Source of the DNA: Flavobacterium sp. ASW18X
Lineage (GTDB): Bacteria; Bacteroidota; Bacteroidia; Flavobacteriales; Flavobacteriaceae
Direction: 5' to 3'
Assembly: GCF_005144745.1 (NCBI RefSeq)
Contig: NZ_SWKK01000016.1
Coordinates: 1 to 64,000, forward strand
DNA length: 64,000 bases
Of this stretch, positions 7,119 to 15,518 are shown piece by piece (the first letter of the stretch is position 1; each line of letters begins with the position of its first letter). The notes under the pieces were generated by a model. The model was given only the letters and a program-made list of their open reading frames with translations. It searched no databases and was not told where the DNA came from. The position numbers and the translations under genes are program-made.

Positions 7119-7275
7119 TTTAACTCATACCAAACTTTTAGTAACGCAATCCAATTGCCGACAGTTTTACCTATTTATTTCTTTATCAAAGCAATACAGT
7201 TCATATTTTATTTTAATGGAGTCCTTATAAGAATAAAAGGTGGTCATCTTTGTAAAGAATAACAATACTACAGTG

Positions 7276-7740
7276 ATGCCACAAGATATGGGAGTTTTAG
7301 CCACAGATAAGAAGCAGTACATTTATATTTATTCTAATAAATCAGAATCGGGCAAACGCCTTTTAGCGTATGCTCAAAGTATAGATGGCCCAGTGAGGAC
7401 CATAAATATAGATAATGAAAAAATTTCTGATACCGTTTGGACCGAAATTTTAGAGCTGCTAAACATCTCTGCCAAGGATTTATTTGGAGATTCTCATAAT
7501 CTTTCTAAAGATATTAATGGCGATGAGCAGATGGATACGCATGATTGGCTTAAAGTGATACAGAACAACCCAGAAGTATTAGCTACTCCCATAATTATAA
7601 AAGGGGAACATGCAAAACTTGTAGCTAACCAGCACGACTTAAGTTCCTTTTTTGAAGCTGACGGTAGCAATTTTGATAAATCTCCGGAAGCAATAAAAAA
7701 AGCAAACCATAAAGACACTACTAAAAATGAACGATTTTAA
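7276..7740 (+). CDS. ArsC/Spx-like thioredoxin-fold protein without the catalytic Cys
   Basis: About 154 residues from ATG 7276; a GTG at 7240 and an ATG at 7288 are alternatives. The upstream CATCTTTG at 7244-7251 looks like the promoter -7 box and argues against the GTG. The fold follows arsenate reductase/Spx: IYIYSNKSESGKRLLAYA replaces the N-x-x-Cys-x-x-x-Arg loop with Glu at the Cys position, and TPIIIKGEHAKLV matches the later beta-strand pair. No cysteine is present anywhere, so it cannot be a thiol reductase. It probably binds a partner or has lost activity. The hemerythrin-like gene begins nine bases after its stop, so the two are probably co-transcribed. Confidence 0.8.
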   Translation: MPQDMGVLATDKKQYIYIYSNKSESGKRLLAYAQSIDGPVRTINIDNEKISDTVWTEILELLNISAKDLFGDSHNLSKDINGDEQMDTHDWLKVIQNNPEVLATPIIIKGEHAKLVANQHDLSSFFEADGSNFDKSPEAIKKANHKDTTKNERF

Positions 7741-7749
7741 CAGAAGACT

Positions 7750-8190
7750 ATGACCATTTTTGAAGCCATCCGTAACGACCACGATGTACAACGCAAATTA
7801 CTAGATGTATTGGTAGACACTAGTGGGGATAGTAAAACTAGAAGAGATGCTTTCAATACGCTTAAGAGAGAATTGGCTATACATGCTGATGGTGAGGAAC
7901 GTCACTTCTACATTCCTTTAATGAAAATAGATAAAACGCAGGACCATGCTAGACATGGGGTTGCAGAACATCACGAAATAGATGAGTTAGTAGAGAAATT
8001 AGAAGAAACCGAATTTTCTAGCTCTGCTTGGCTAAAGTATGCTAAAGACCTTCAGGAAAAAGTTACCCATCACCTAGAAGATGAGGAACATAGCTTTTTT
8101 CAATTAGCGGGTAAAGTACTACCAGAGGTAGCAATTAAAGAATTAGCCACTACATACACAGATTACATAAGCAAGCAACGAAGCGAATAA
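7750..8190 (+). CDS. hemerythrin-like HHE-domain protein
   Basis: A 146-residue four-helix protein of the HHE/hemerythrin cation-binding family. Likely iron ligands are seen in IRNDHD (8-12), ELAIHADGEERHFY (41-54), GVAEHHEID (71-79) and VTHHLEDEEHSFF (109-121). Family members bind a diiron centre and may sense or store oxygen or nitric oxide, or handle iron. It is cytoplasmic, with no signal peptide. It shares a transcript with the ArsC-like gene upstream, and a strong terminator 56 bases after its stop ends the unit. Confidence 0.9.
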   Translation: MTIFEAIRNDHDVQRKLLDVLVDTSGDSKTRRDAFNTLKRELAIHADGEERHFYIPLMKIDKTQDHARHGVAEHHEIDELVEKLEETEFSSSAWLKYAKDLQEKVTHHLEDEEHSFFQLAGKVLPEVAIKELATTYTDYISKQRSE

Positions 8191-8245
8191 AGAATACTAT
8201 TACACATACTTTGCTCTTGATTGTTGGTTAGCAATTATCCCAGAG

Positions 8246-8275
8246 GGGTTCCATATAGGAACCCTTTCTTTTTTT
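8246..8275 (+). terminator. intrinsic terminator after the hemerythrin-like gene
   Basis: GGGTTCC (8246-8252), loop ATATA, GGAACCC (8258-8264), then a long T-rich run. Confidence 0.9.
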
Positions 8276-8533
8276 TGTACCTTACTACTAGCATACAAAA
8301 ACAGACCTTATTTTTTTGTAGGAAAAACGATAAAAAGTAAGACAAAACTTAAAAATTCCTACAAAACCAAAACCACCCATCGATAGCAAATTGGATTTTA
8401 ACCCTTTTAGCTACCCATTAATCAAAAAAGTAGATAAATTCCTACAAAGCTAAAATATCTTTGTAGAAACTAAATTCAAAAATATTGTTTCGTAAATGAT
8501 TAAATGATGTAGAATGTTTTAAGTCCCAAAATC
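8276..8533. promoter_or_regulatory. kinase upstream region with a four-copy decamer
   Basis: Together with the terminator just before it, this is a gene-free gap of over 300 bases. TTTGTAGGAA occurs at 8315-8324, inverted at 8356-8365 and 8439-8448, and with one mismatch at 8460-8469. The last copy overlaps a perfect -7 box, TATCTTTG at 8456-8463, so a protein bound there would block the promoter. The copies alternate in orientation, which suits a dimeric repressor. I see no ORF in the gap. Confidence 0.55.
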
Positions 8534-9445
8534 ATGAAATTACCTAAAATCACAAGACACCACCCAGCTTTTATAGTTATCGTTTCAACGATACTATCTG
8601 TGCTGTTCTACCTTCTAGGGCATAAACTAGTAGGATGGATTCACTTTTGGGAAGGGTTAATTTTGGCTTCTGTAATTCCACTATTAATTGCAATACCCAT
8701 AGCTTTATTTACGTACAATACCCTTAAAAAATTAAAACAACAAAAAGTTAGATTGGAGCAATTAGACAACGTCAATAAAAAATTATTCGCGCTAATTTCT
8801 CATGACGTCCGTTCTCCTTTAATCAACTTAAAAGGCCTGTTAGATATTTTTTTAAATGAGGATGCAGACATTAAGGAATCTAAAGAATACTTGGGCCAAG
8901 TAGCGGATAAGCTAGACGGCGTTACTGTTTTTTTAGATGGTTTGCTAGACTGGTCCAAAAGGCAAACCTTAGATAAACCCTTAGAAAAACAGGTGTTTTC
9001 TTGTGCTACAGCAATTAAACCTGTTTGCAAACTTTTAGAACCTTTGGCCGAAGAAAAAAATATTAAAATACTTGCTAATATAAGCGCGCATGATATCTAT
9101 GCAGATGAAAACAGTTACGCTTTTATCTTTAGAAATGTTTTACACAATGCCATAAAATTTACTCCAGAAAATGGTAAAATTTACCTGCGCACCTATCAAA
9201 TGTACGGTAAGGTCTATACCGAAATTACGGATACTGGTGTAGGGATTTCTGAAAAAGAAATAGAAAAAATTATGGAAGGTGAAAATTGGTTCACCACCAA
9301 GGGTACTTCTAATGAAAAAGGTACGGGCTTTGGTATTAGAACATGCTTATTTTACTTAAAGAAAAATAAAGGCACCCTAAACATCAATAGTACTCCAGGG
9401 CAAGGCACCACTATGACTTTTGAGCTACCACAAGGCAGGGCGTAA
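8534..9445 (+). CDS. membrane sensor histidine kinase (orphan)
   Basis: A 303-residue histidine kinase. Two membrane helices lie at about residues 12-30 and 40-61, with almost no periplasmic loop, so it may sense a membrane or internal signal. The H box is LISHDVRSPL (His about 89). The ATPase domain shows the N box FRNVLHNAIKF, the G1 box DTGVGIS and the G2 box GTGFGI. No receiver, PAS or HAMP domain is visible, and no response regulator is adjacent, so its partner is elsewhere. Its promoter region carries four copies of a decamer. It converges on the CPXCG gene with a four-base gap. Confidence 0.9.
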   Translation: MKLPKITRHHPAFIVIVSTILSVLFYLLGHKLVGWIHFWEGLILASVIPLLIAIPIALFTYNTLKKLKQQKVRLEQLDNVNKKLFALISHDVRSPLINLKGLLDIFLNEDADIKESKEYLGQVADKLDGVTVFLDGLLDWSKRQTLDKPLEKQVFSCATAIKPVCKLLEPLAEEKNIKILANISAHDIYADENSYAFIFRNVLHNAIKFTPENGKIYLRTYQMYGKVYTEITDTGVGISEKEIEKIMEGENWFTTKGTSNEKGTGFGIRTCLFYLKKNKGTLNINSTPGQGTTMTFELPQGRA

Positions 9446-9449
9446 TTGT

Positions 9450-9632
9450 TTATTGCCCCAACTCCACTGCAACAAAGGAAATTATTTCGTTATTCTGAAA
9501 ATTGGCTTGTATTTCTATCGGATTACAACAGACTTCACAATCTTCCACATACGTTTGTTGGCTCACAGAAGTATCTAAAAGCATGGATATTTCTTCCCAA
9601 CAGTATGGACATTGAAAAAAGTGTTCTAACAT
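9450..9632 (-). CDS. CPXCG-motif cysteine-rich small protein
   Basis: A 60-residue protein with two Cys pairs, CPYC at 8-11 and CEVCC at 32-36, plus YVEDCEVCCNPI. This is the diagnostic pattern of the CPXCG family, probably a small zinc-binding protein. Its role is not established. It starts one base after the stop of the TolC-like gene, so it appears to be the last gene of the efflux operon. An overlapping opposite-strand frame (9446-9637) has no such motif and is a shadow. Confidence 0.85.
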   Translation of the reverse strand: MLEHFFQCPYCWEEISMLLDTSVSQQTYVEDCEVCCNPIEIQANFQNNEIISFVAVELGQ

Positions 9633-9633
9633 C

Positions 9634-11055
9634 TTAATAGCTTACATTTAACAACTGGCCTGTTAATTGCAACAATTGCAATTCTGCTAGTTTGGCATTG
9701 TACTTAGCTAAATTTTTACTGGTTTGAGCATTAAGCAGGTTAATTTGCGCTTGCCTTAATTCTACAGAGGTAATCTGTCCTAACTTATAACGCTCATTAG
9801 ACCTATCAAAATTGTTAGTGGCAGTGAGCACATTCTGTTCTTGCAAACGGAACACTTTTAAACGGTTTTCATAATTACCCTTAGCATTCGCTATATCTCT
9901 TGTAACCTCCAATGCCAGTTGTTGCTGTAATTGGTCTTGAGAATCTAGTAACAATCTAGCGTTTTTAACCTGGGTTATACCAGAACCACCATCAAATAAA
10001 TTCCAGGTTAAATTAGCACCCAAACCAAAACTAAAAGTAGTATTATTGGTTCCAGGAAAAAAGGCAGAAGCCGCAGATTGATTTAGGTTCCACCCATAAG
10101 AACCCGTTAATCCAACAGTAGGTAAAAACACAGATTTTGCATTTTTCACCGTATAATCATTAATGGTCATATTGCTTTTGGCTTGTAACAAACGCACATT
10201 ATTGTTTGGCGCATCTCCCACAAAATTTTCTAATTCTATAGGCGATACAAAAACTGCTGTGGTGTCTACATTGAACTGGCTTTCTATTTCTTGGTTTAGG
10301 ATGATGTTTAAATCGCGCTGCGTATTTTCTAACAGCTGTCTTTCCGTCATTAGGTTAATACTATCATTTACCAAATCTACTTGAGCATTAAGCACATCTA
10401 ATTTATTTACTTGACCATACTCAAAACCATATTCTGCACGGGTAAGTCTGTTTTTTGTGTTAGCGAAAGTTTCTTCTAAAACACCTACATTCTCACTTAT
10501 ACGAGCAACTTCATAATACACAGAGAATAACTGTATAATGGTATTCTCTATAGTTTCTCTTGCTTGCAAACTAGAAAGATTGTACTCTTCTTGTAAGCGC
10601 TTATAATTGTAATAGCGCCCAAAACCATCAAACAGTGTATAATTTACATTCACAGAGGCATTATAACGTTGTGCTTCGGCCTTATTAATTTCTACATCTG
10701 GGCGTGCAATTGGGTTACCCGTACTTTCATCTACCAAAATAGCGCCCTCACCATCTGTTAAAAATTGTCCTGGGAATTCTATAGTACTATCGTCCCTATT
10801 ATAATTGGCGCCTGCTTGTGCCGTTATAGTGGGCAAGTAACCAGAATTTAATATTCCTTGATTATTGTCTGCAATGGCTACATTATTGTTGGCCACCTTA
10901 ATTCCCAAGTTGTTTTCTAAAGTCTGTTTTACAGCCTCTTCTTTACTTAAAAAAGCAGTCTGACTAATACCTAAGAATCCTGTAAATAATAAGATTAATG
11001 TAACTGACTTACTAATATGTAAAGGCATAATGTTACTCTTCTTTAAATTATGCAT
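9634..11055 (-). CDS. TolC-family outer membrane efflux protein
   Basis: A 473-residue outer membrane channel with two OEP repeats. It has a signal peptide (LILLFTGFLGISQ) and heptad-rich helices. The repeat ends show typical blocks, VNKLDVLNAQVDLVNDSINL in the first half and ITSVELRQAQINLLNAQT in the second. The channel connects the inner-membrane pump to the outside. The annotated start overlaps the RND stop by eight bases; an internal ATG nine codons on (MPLHISK) gives a more usual signal peptide. It forms one operon with the membrane fusion and RND genes upstream. Confidence 0.93.
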   Translation of the reverse strand: MHNLKKSNIMPLHISKSVTLILLFTGFLGISQTAFLSKEEAVKQTLENNLGIKVANNNVAIADNNQGILNSGYLPTITAQAGANYNRDDSTIEFPGQFLTDGEGAILVDESTGNPIARPDVEINKAEAQRYNASVNVNYTLFDGFGRYYNYKRLQEEYNLSSLQARETIENTIIQLFSVYYEVARISENVGVLEETFANTKNRLTRAEYGFEYGQVNKLDVLNAQVDLVNDSINLMTERQLLENTQRDLNIILNQEIESQFNVDTTAVFVSPIELENFVGDAPNNNVRLLQAKSNMTINDYTVKNAKSVFLPTVGLTGSYGWNLNQSAASAFFPGTNNTTFSFGLGANLTWNLFDGGSGITQVKNARLLLDSQDQLQQQLALEVTRDIANAKGNYENRLKVFRLQEQNVLTATNNFDRSNERYKLGQITSVELRQAQINLLNAQTSKNLAKYNAKLAELQLLQLTGQLLNVSY

Positions 11056-14000
11056 CGTGATGTTCTTGTTGTTCTTTTATAGCCCGCTCTACCTCTTCCT
11101 TACTCACATCTTCTCCTGTTTTTAACCATTTAGCCCCTACCTTAATTTGGTTGCTAAAAGACAGAAAAATAGGTAACATTAGCAAAGTAAGTATTGTAGC
11201 AAAACCAATACCATAGGCAATAGAGATTGCCATAGGTTTTAGAAATTGTGCTTGTCTACTCTTTTCTAGTAGTAAAGGCGCTAAACCAGCTATAGTAGTA
11301 ATAGAGGTTAAGAAAATAGCTCTAAATCTAGATTTTCCTGCTTCATATAGAGCATCATCAAATTTCATCCCAGATTTTAAATTTCCGTTGAATTTACCAA
11401 TGAGCACCAAACCATCATTCACCATAATACCTATCAGCGCTATAATACCTAACATAGACAACAAGTTCACTGGAAAATCATGAATATAATGTCCCCATGC
11501 TACCGCAGTTAAACTAAACGGAATTAATAATATAAGTAGCAATGGCTGACTGAAACTTCTGAACGTAAACGCAATAGTGATATAAATAAGAAATAGCACC
11601 ACAGGCCCAACATAATTTAAACTGTCTGTAAGTTTGTTACGCTCTCTACTTTGACCTTCATAAGATGCAGAAACAGTTGGGTACTTGGATTGTATCTCTG
11701 ACATAATATCTGTTTTAATCCATGACATAATATCTGGAGCACTTGTGGTCTTAGCATCTTTTAAATCAGCACCAACCTGTATTTCTCTTTGACCGTCTAA
11801 GTGATTTATTGCTACATCTCCACGAGCAATGGTATAACTTGCTATTTCTTTTAGAGGCACGCGAGAACCCGTAGGCGTTACAATGCGCATTTCATCTAGT
11901 TGATTTATAGATTCTCTATTAGTGCGGTCATAGCGTACCCAGACCCGTATTTCGTCTTGTCCCCGCTGAAAACGTTGTGCTTGTACTCCAAAAAACCCAG
12001 AGCGCACTTGATTCATCACCGTACGTAAATCTAACCCTAAGAGATAGGCATTTTCTTTTAACTGTAACTGTATTTCTTTTATTCCAGCAGGGTCGTTATC
12101 CTTGACATCTTTTAAAAGCGAATTTTCCTCTAAAGCCGTCTTAAGTTCTTTTTTAGCAGCTTTCAATTCGGTTATATTATTGCCCAATAACGAAACCGAT
12201 ATAGGGTCTCCTCCAAAATTACCACCAGAACCATAAATTAAACTTTCTACGCCTATCACTGGTCCCATTAACTCTCTCAAACGGCTAGTAACCATATCGG
12301 AGACAATAGCGTCTGGTCTTTCTTCTCCTGGCAATAAATTAATTTCTAATGAAGCTGTAGCTGTTCCAGGTCCCAGTTTTTTAATCATATTTTCAAACAA
12401 TTCCTTACCAGAACCATCTAAATATTGGTCTGTTAATTCTTGATTTACAATATGAGCTTTCTCTTGAATTAGACTGATGATAGAGTCTGTTATCTTTTCA
12501 TTGGTTCCATTAGGCATTTCTAATTGCACACTTACCCTATCACTAGCTACTCGCGGAAAAAAGGCTGTTTTTACAATACCGCCACCAATAGAACCTATAG
12601 TGAGAAAAAGGGCCGTAATAAAAATAGCGAAGGTCAAAAAACGATGTTGCAAAGCAAAAGATAAAGCCGGAGCATATAATTTATCACGCATCCATGCCAT
12701 AGACCTATCCCCATATTTGTTAACTTCTCTAAGCTTGGCAAACATTTTGCCCAATGTTGTTTTGGGTTGTGAAGTTTGTTTGGTTAAGGCCGTGGAATGT
12801 GCTAAGTGAGCGGGTAAAATAATTAACGCTTCTACCAAAGAAACTACTAGAGTCAAAATCACAATCACAGATACCTCTCCAAAGAATTCACCAATTCTAC
12901 CTTCTAAAAACAAGAAAATAGAAAACGCCAAAATAGTGGTTATGATAGCAGAAACAATAGGGGGTATTACTTCTAAAGTACCATCTAAAGCTGCTTTAAC
13001 AGGGCTTTTACCATCTTCGTAATGCTGGTAAATGTTCTCTGCTATTACAATACCATCATCTACTAGAATACCAATTACAATTATCATCCCAAATAAAGAC
13101 AGGACGTTAATGGTTACATCTAACATAGGAGCGAATATGAACATTCCTAAGAAAGCCACGGGTAAACCAAAAGCCACCCAGAATGCCAAACGAGTGTTTA
13201 AGAAAAGGGATAGAAACACCAAAACCAACAACATCCCTACTATAGCATTTTCCGTTAGTAATTGGGTACGTTGATTAAGCGTTTTAGACAAATCACTCAC
13301 CACACTTAACTGTACGTTATTGTATTTTTGATTGTATTCTTCTATATAAGCCTTTACCTTGTCTGCAGAACCAATTAAATCTTCCGTATTTGTACTAGTT
13401 ATGGTAACAGAAACACTAAGATTACCATTAAAATAGGAAGCATTTGGGGTTTCTGAAAACCTATCTCTTATGGTCGCAACATCTTTTAAACGAACCGTTC
13501 TACCACTAGCATCTGCCCTAACAATTATATTGCTCAATTCATCACCATAATACGACCTATTATTAGCTCTAATTAGGTATTCTTCTGCATCCGTTTTAAT
13601 ATTACCCCCTGTAACTAAAATATTGGCATTAGAAACTGCTGCTGCTACTTCTGAAAAAGAGACGTTGTAGGCGAGCAAATTATCTTCATTAACCGCAATT
13701 TCTATCTCTTCATCTGGGTAACCACCAATGCTAATTTGACTAATACCCTCCATGGCCCGTAAATCATTTTCTACTTGACGGCCAATTTGTTTTAAAACGG
13801 CAAGAGAAACATGCTCCCCGCTAATTGCAAAGCTAATCGTCTGCCTTATGGCTTCTTGTTTGGCAACAATTAGAGGCTCCATACCTGTGGGGAAGGTTGG
13901 TACCCTATCCACCGCATTTTTAACCTCCAGAAGCATAAAATCAATATCATACCCCTTTTCTATCTCTACATTAATGGTACCCGAATTTTCTCTAGACGTA

Positions 14001-14248
14001 GAAGTGACTCTATCCACTCCTTGTAATCCTTTTAAATTATCCTCTATTTTAAGGACGACCCCTTCTTCAATTTCTTGCGGAGAAGCACCAGGATAAACTA
14101 TGGTAATGAGTACATTTTTGGAATCTGTTAAAGGAAAGAAGGATGATTTTAAAGAAAGCATCCCCACAATACCAAAGATGAAGAAGGATATGATTACCAC
14201 GTTAACAGCTACGTGGTATTTAATGAAGTATTCTATTATCTTCTTCAT
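11048..14248 (-). CDS. RND efflux pump, AcrB/HAE1-like inner-membrane subunit
   Basis: A 1066-residue RND permease. The N-terminal helix is followed by a large periplasmic domain, six helices, a second periplasmic domain and six more helices, the usual RND duplication. The proton relay region in TM4 reads GILVDDGIVIAEN, with the expected adjacent Asp pair; GIMVNDGLVLIGKF is its counterpart in TM10. The sequence is closer to the HAE1 multidrug group than to CzcA metal pumps, but the substrate cannot be told. Its ATG shares one base with the stop of the membrane fusion gene (TAATG), indicating translational coupling. Confidence 0.95.
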   Translation of the reverse strand: MKKIIEYFIKYHVAVNVVIISFFIFGIVGMLSLKSSFFPLTDSKNVLITIVYPGASPQEIEEGVVLKIEDNLKGLQGVDRVTSTSRENSGTINVEIEKGYDIDFMLLEVKNAVDRVPTFPTGMEPLIVAKQEAIRQTISFAISGEHVSLAVLKQIGRQVENDLRAMEGISQISIGGYPDEEIEIAVNEDNLLAYNVSFSEVAAAVSNANILVTGGNIKTDAEEYLIRANNRSYYGDELSNIIVRADASGRTVRLKDVATIRDRFSETPNASYFNGNLSVSVTITSTNTEDLIGSADKVKAYIEEYNQKYNNVQLSVVSDLSKTLNQRTQLLTENAIVGMLLVLVFLSLFLNTRLAFWVAFGLPVAFLGMFIFAPMLDVTINVLSLFGMIIVIGILVDDGIVIAENIYQHYEDGKSPVKAALDGTLEVIPPIVSAIITTILAFSIFLFLEGRIGEFFGEVSVIVILTLVVSLVEALIILPAHLAHSTALTKQTSQPKTTLGKMFAKLREVNKYGDRSMAWMRDKLYAPALSFALQHRFLTFAIFITALFLTIGSIGGGIVKTAFFPRVASDRVSVQLEMPNGTNEKITDSIISLIQEKAHIVNQELTDQYLDGSGKELFENMIKKLGPGTATASLEINLLPGEERPDAIVSDMVTSRLRELMGPVIGVESLIYGSGGNFGGDPISVSLLGNNITELKAAKKELKTALEENSLLKDVKDNDPAGIKEIQLQLKENAYLLGLDLRTVMNQVRSGFFGVQAQRFQRGQDEIRVWVRYDRTNRESINQLDEMRIVTPTGSRVPLKEIASYTIARGDVAINHLDGQREIQVGADLKDAKTTSAPDIMSWIKTDIMSEIQSKYPTVSASYEGQSRERNKLTDSLNYVGPVVLFLIYITIAFTFRSFSQPLLLILLIPFSLTAVAWGHYIHDFPVNLLSMLGIIALIGIMVNDGLVLIGKFNGNLKSGMKFDDALYEAGKSRFRAIFLTSITTIAGLAPLLLEKSRQAQFLKPMAISIAYGIGFATILTLLMLPIFLSFSNQIKVGAKWLKTGEDVSKEEVERAIKEQQEHHDA

Positions 14249-15378
14249 TATTCTGTACTTTCTGCTTTATCCTTAAACACCTTAACCAACATACCCGCGT
14301 ACGCACCCGTTACTGGCTTAGATACAATTGTAGTCCCTTCTGGCACATCTTGGAGTACAACTTTCTTTTCTGAAAAATATACGGGCTTAACGTCTATTAC
14401 ATCTAAAATAGAGTCCTTAACCACAAAAATCTGATTGTTTTCCGTTAAAAGCGAACGGTCTACCTCTATGGCATTTTCAACTTCATTAGCGTCTAACTGC
14501 GCCTCTAAATACTGTCCTTCTTTTAATTGATTCCCTTCTACTTCTATAAAGGCAGTAATGGTTTGCGATGTTTGGTCTACCCTACCATTTACCCGTACCA
14601 CTTTACCTGTAAATTTTTTAGTTTTTTCTAAATTTTGAAGTTGTACTGTTTTACCTACTGATAAAAAATCTGCAAAGGTTTTACTCACTGCCACTTCTAA
14701 CTCGTATACACCCGTTTTTATATACTCACCTAACTTTTGGCCAGACCGAACCAAAGAGCCTTCTGTAACCAAGGCTTCTGTTAATATACCAGAAAATGGT
14801 GCAGACAACGAATACTTAGAAAGCCGCTGTTCTAAATTTTTAACATTGTAATAACTACTAAAAATGCCTCTGCCCGTAATAAAAAATTTCTCTTTGTTAG
14901 AAGTTACCTCTGGTAACTCCGGGGTAGTTTTGTTCAAATCAAAATTTACCAAATACGCCTGCCATTTATCAAAATGTTCTGGATAATCTAATTGCAAATC
15001 TGGCATTATTGCGGTAAGTTGATTGTAAAAATTACTTTTAGCAGCTTGCACACTAGCGTAATATTCGGAGGCATCTATACGAATTAATGTTTGCCCAGCT
15101 TGATATTCTTGACCTGCTTTAAATGGCTTAGCTCCTTTTTTAAAAACGCCTTGTACCTCTGCATATAGTTCTACGCGGTCTTTAGCTACCAAATTACCGT
15201 TGGCAGGAACCACAATAGGTATCGTCTTATTCTTAATTTCTTCTGCAAAAACGGTTTTTACAACCTTTTGGGGAGTTGGTTTTCTATCCTTTTTACTATT
15301 GATAATTGCTTTGGCTCCAAAAAAAGCCGCAATAATTAGCAATACCCCCAGGATAACGGAGATGGTTTTTCTTTGCAT
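14248..15378 (-). CDS. RND membrane fusion (adaptor) protein
   Basis: A 376-residue periplasmic adaptor of the HlyD/AcrA family. One N-terminal membrane anchor (residues 7-25) is followed by a lipoyl-like strand pair (PANGNLVAKDRVELYAEVQG ... AGQTLIRID). Then come a short helical hairpin, a second lipoyl half (SLSAPFSGILTEALVTEGSLVRSG) and beta-barrel segments. It links the RND pump to the TolC-like channel. It is first in a four-gene operon, and a TAAGTTTG -7 box lies 22 bases before its start. Confidence 0.93.
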   Translation of the reverse strand: MQRKTISVILGVLLIIAAFFGAKAIINSKKDRKPTPQKVVKTVFAEEIKNKTIPIVVPANGNLVAKDRVELYAEVQGVFKKGAKPFKAGQEYQAGQTLIRIDASEYYASVQAAKSNFYNQLTAIMPDLQLDYPEHFDKWQAYLVNFDLNKTTPELPEVTSNKEKFFITGRGIFSSYYNVKNLEQRLSKYSLSAPFSGILTEALVTEGSLVRSGQKLGEYIKTGVYELEVAVSKTFADFLSVGKTVQLQNLEKTKKFTGKVVRVNGRVDQTSQTITAFIEVEGNQLKEGQYLEAQLDANEVENAIEVDRSLLTENNQIFVVKDSILDVIDVKPVYFSEKKVVLQDVPEGTTIVSKPVTGAYAGMLVKVFKDKAESTE

Positions 15379-15400
15379 TAGTTTGGTATTTGTTAAAATA

Positions 15401-15408
15401 CAAACTTA
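15401..15408 (-). promoter_or_regulatory. efflux-operon promoter -7 box (TAAGTTTG)
   Basis: TAAGTTTG on the minus strand matches TAnnTTTG exactly and lies 22 bases before the adaptor start. A clear -33 TTG at normal spacing is not seen. Confidence 0.5.
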
Positions 15409-15462
15409 TCGCAAGCTACGGCTGTTCTGGGTTAAATATTTCATAAAAAGAAAAATAGACAC

Positions 15463-15491
15463 AAAAAAAGGGGGCACACCTCTGCACCCCC
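15463..15491 (-). terminator. terminator after the LRR gene
   Basis: On the minus strand GGGGGTGCA, loop GAGG, TGTGCCCCC form a nine-pair stem with two wobble pairs, followed by seven T. It lies 28 bases after the LRR stop codon and before the efflux promoter. Confidence 0.85.
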
Positions 15492-15518
15492 GAACCAAAC
15501 AAACTAAAGTATAACTAA

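Noticed and set aside
9446-9637. 63-codon plus-strand ORF opposite the CPXCG gene
   Set aside because: It has no recognisable motif or promoter; the minus-strand frame with CPYC and CEVCC is the real gene.
12477-12809. 110-codon plus-strand ORF inside the RND pump gene
   Set aside because: It lies wholly within the RND pump coding sequence on the other strand; a typical antisense shadow of an AT-rich hydrophobic gene.
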